NCBI GenBank assembly: GCA_039184335.1 | Contig: JBCDBD010000042.1 | Coordinates: forward strand, 1-22,471 | From: JBCDBD01 sp039184335 | GTDB lineage: Bacteria; Bacteroidota; Bacteroidia; Flavobacteriales; Flavobacteriaceae | Direction of reading: 5' to 3' | Length of the DNA: 22,471 bases | The notes under the pieces: model-generated | Database searches by the model: none | The model's input: the letters and a program-made list of their open reading frames with translations, nothing else | Told to the model about the DNA's origin: nothing | Made by a program: the position numbers and the translations under genes | Part shown: positions 22,414 through 22,471 of the stretch, piece after piece | Numbering within the stretch: the stretch's first letter is position 1 | Layout: each line of letters opens with the position of its first letter

Positions 22414-22471
22414 AATATCACTCAAGAATCCAGTTACCCTTTTCAGAATTGGGACACCCCTTGTGGTGTTC
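22414..22471. other. Window end, no gene seen
   Basis: The last 58 bases contain a small inverted repeat, ACACC...GGTGT near 22454-22469, and no recognisable coding sequence. The right end of the IS and of any larger element lies in or beyond this stretch; I did not find a copy of the tRNA-Lys 3' end here. Confidence 0.4.

Overview
The window is from a flavobacterium-like member of the Bacteroidota, probably marine. The evidence is consistent across the window. Many promoters carry the Bacteroidota -7 element TAnnTTTG, sometimes with a TTG about 19-20 nt upstream. Shine-Dalgarno sequences are largely absent. Transketolase is split into two genes, SPII lipoproteins are common, and the sequences of IF3, L35, L20, DnaB, AccA, Tgt and the LptF/LptG-type permease read as flavobacterial. 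This is pattern recognition; no database search was run.

Layout. (1) 1-3620: a leader with a symmetrical promoter, then the translation operon thrS-infC-rpmI-rplT, closed by a strong hairpin that also serves the convergent yjbQ. infC appears to start at an AUA codon. (2) 3618-8549: yjbQ (-), a Cof-type HAD phosphatase (+), then a translationally coupled pair: a very small formylglycine-generating-enzyme-like lipoprotein and a Cys-type sulfatase. A convergent exported protein follows that is often labelled 'asparagine synthetase B' but lacks that enzyme's motifs. (3) 8515-13527 (-): dnaB, a 167-bp spacer with DnaA-box-like repeats, accA, an LptF/LptG permease and tgt (apparently without its zinc cysteines). 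(4) 13609-18651: split transketolase, an outer-membrane barrel, an FKBP/thrombospondin-3-like lipoprotein, an S4 RNA-binding protein, a phosphoribosyltransferase and aroK. (5) 18702-22471: tRNA-Lys(UUU), after which the character changes sharply. There is a frameshifted, truncated tyrosine recombinase, a GC-rich inverted-repeat cluster, one intact zincin lipoprotein, about 700 bp of degraded reading frames (including a low-molecular-weight phosphatase remnant), and an IS982-family transposase pseudogene with three disabling changes.

The first 18.7 kb is mostly conserved housekeeping chromosome, with the FGE/sulfatase pair as the most accessory-looking insert. The last 3.7 kb looks like the decayed remains of an element integrated beside tRNA-Lys, with the zincin lipoprotein as surviving cargo. 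I did not find a complete novel multi-gene system. The observations most worth following are the minimal exported FGE coupled to its sulfatase, the AUA start of infC, the inverted-repeat cluster by the dead integrase, and the DnaA-box-like spacer upstream of dnaB.
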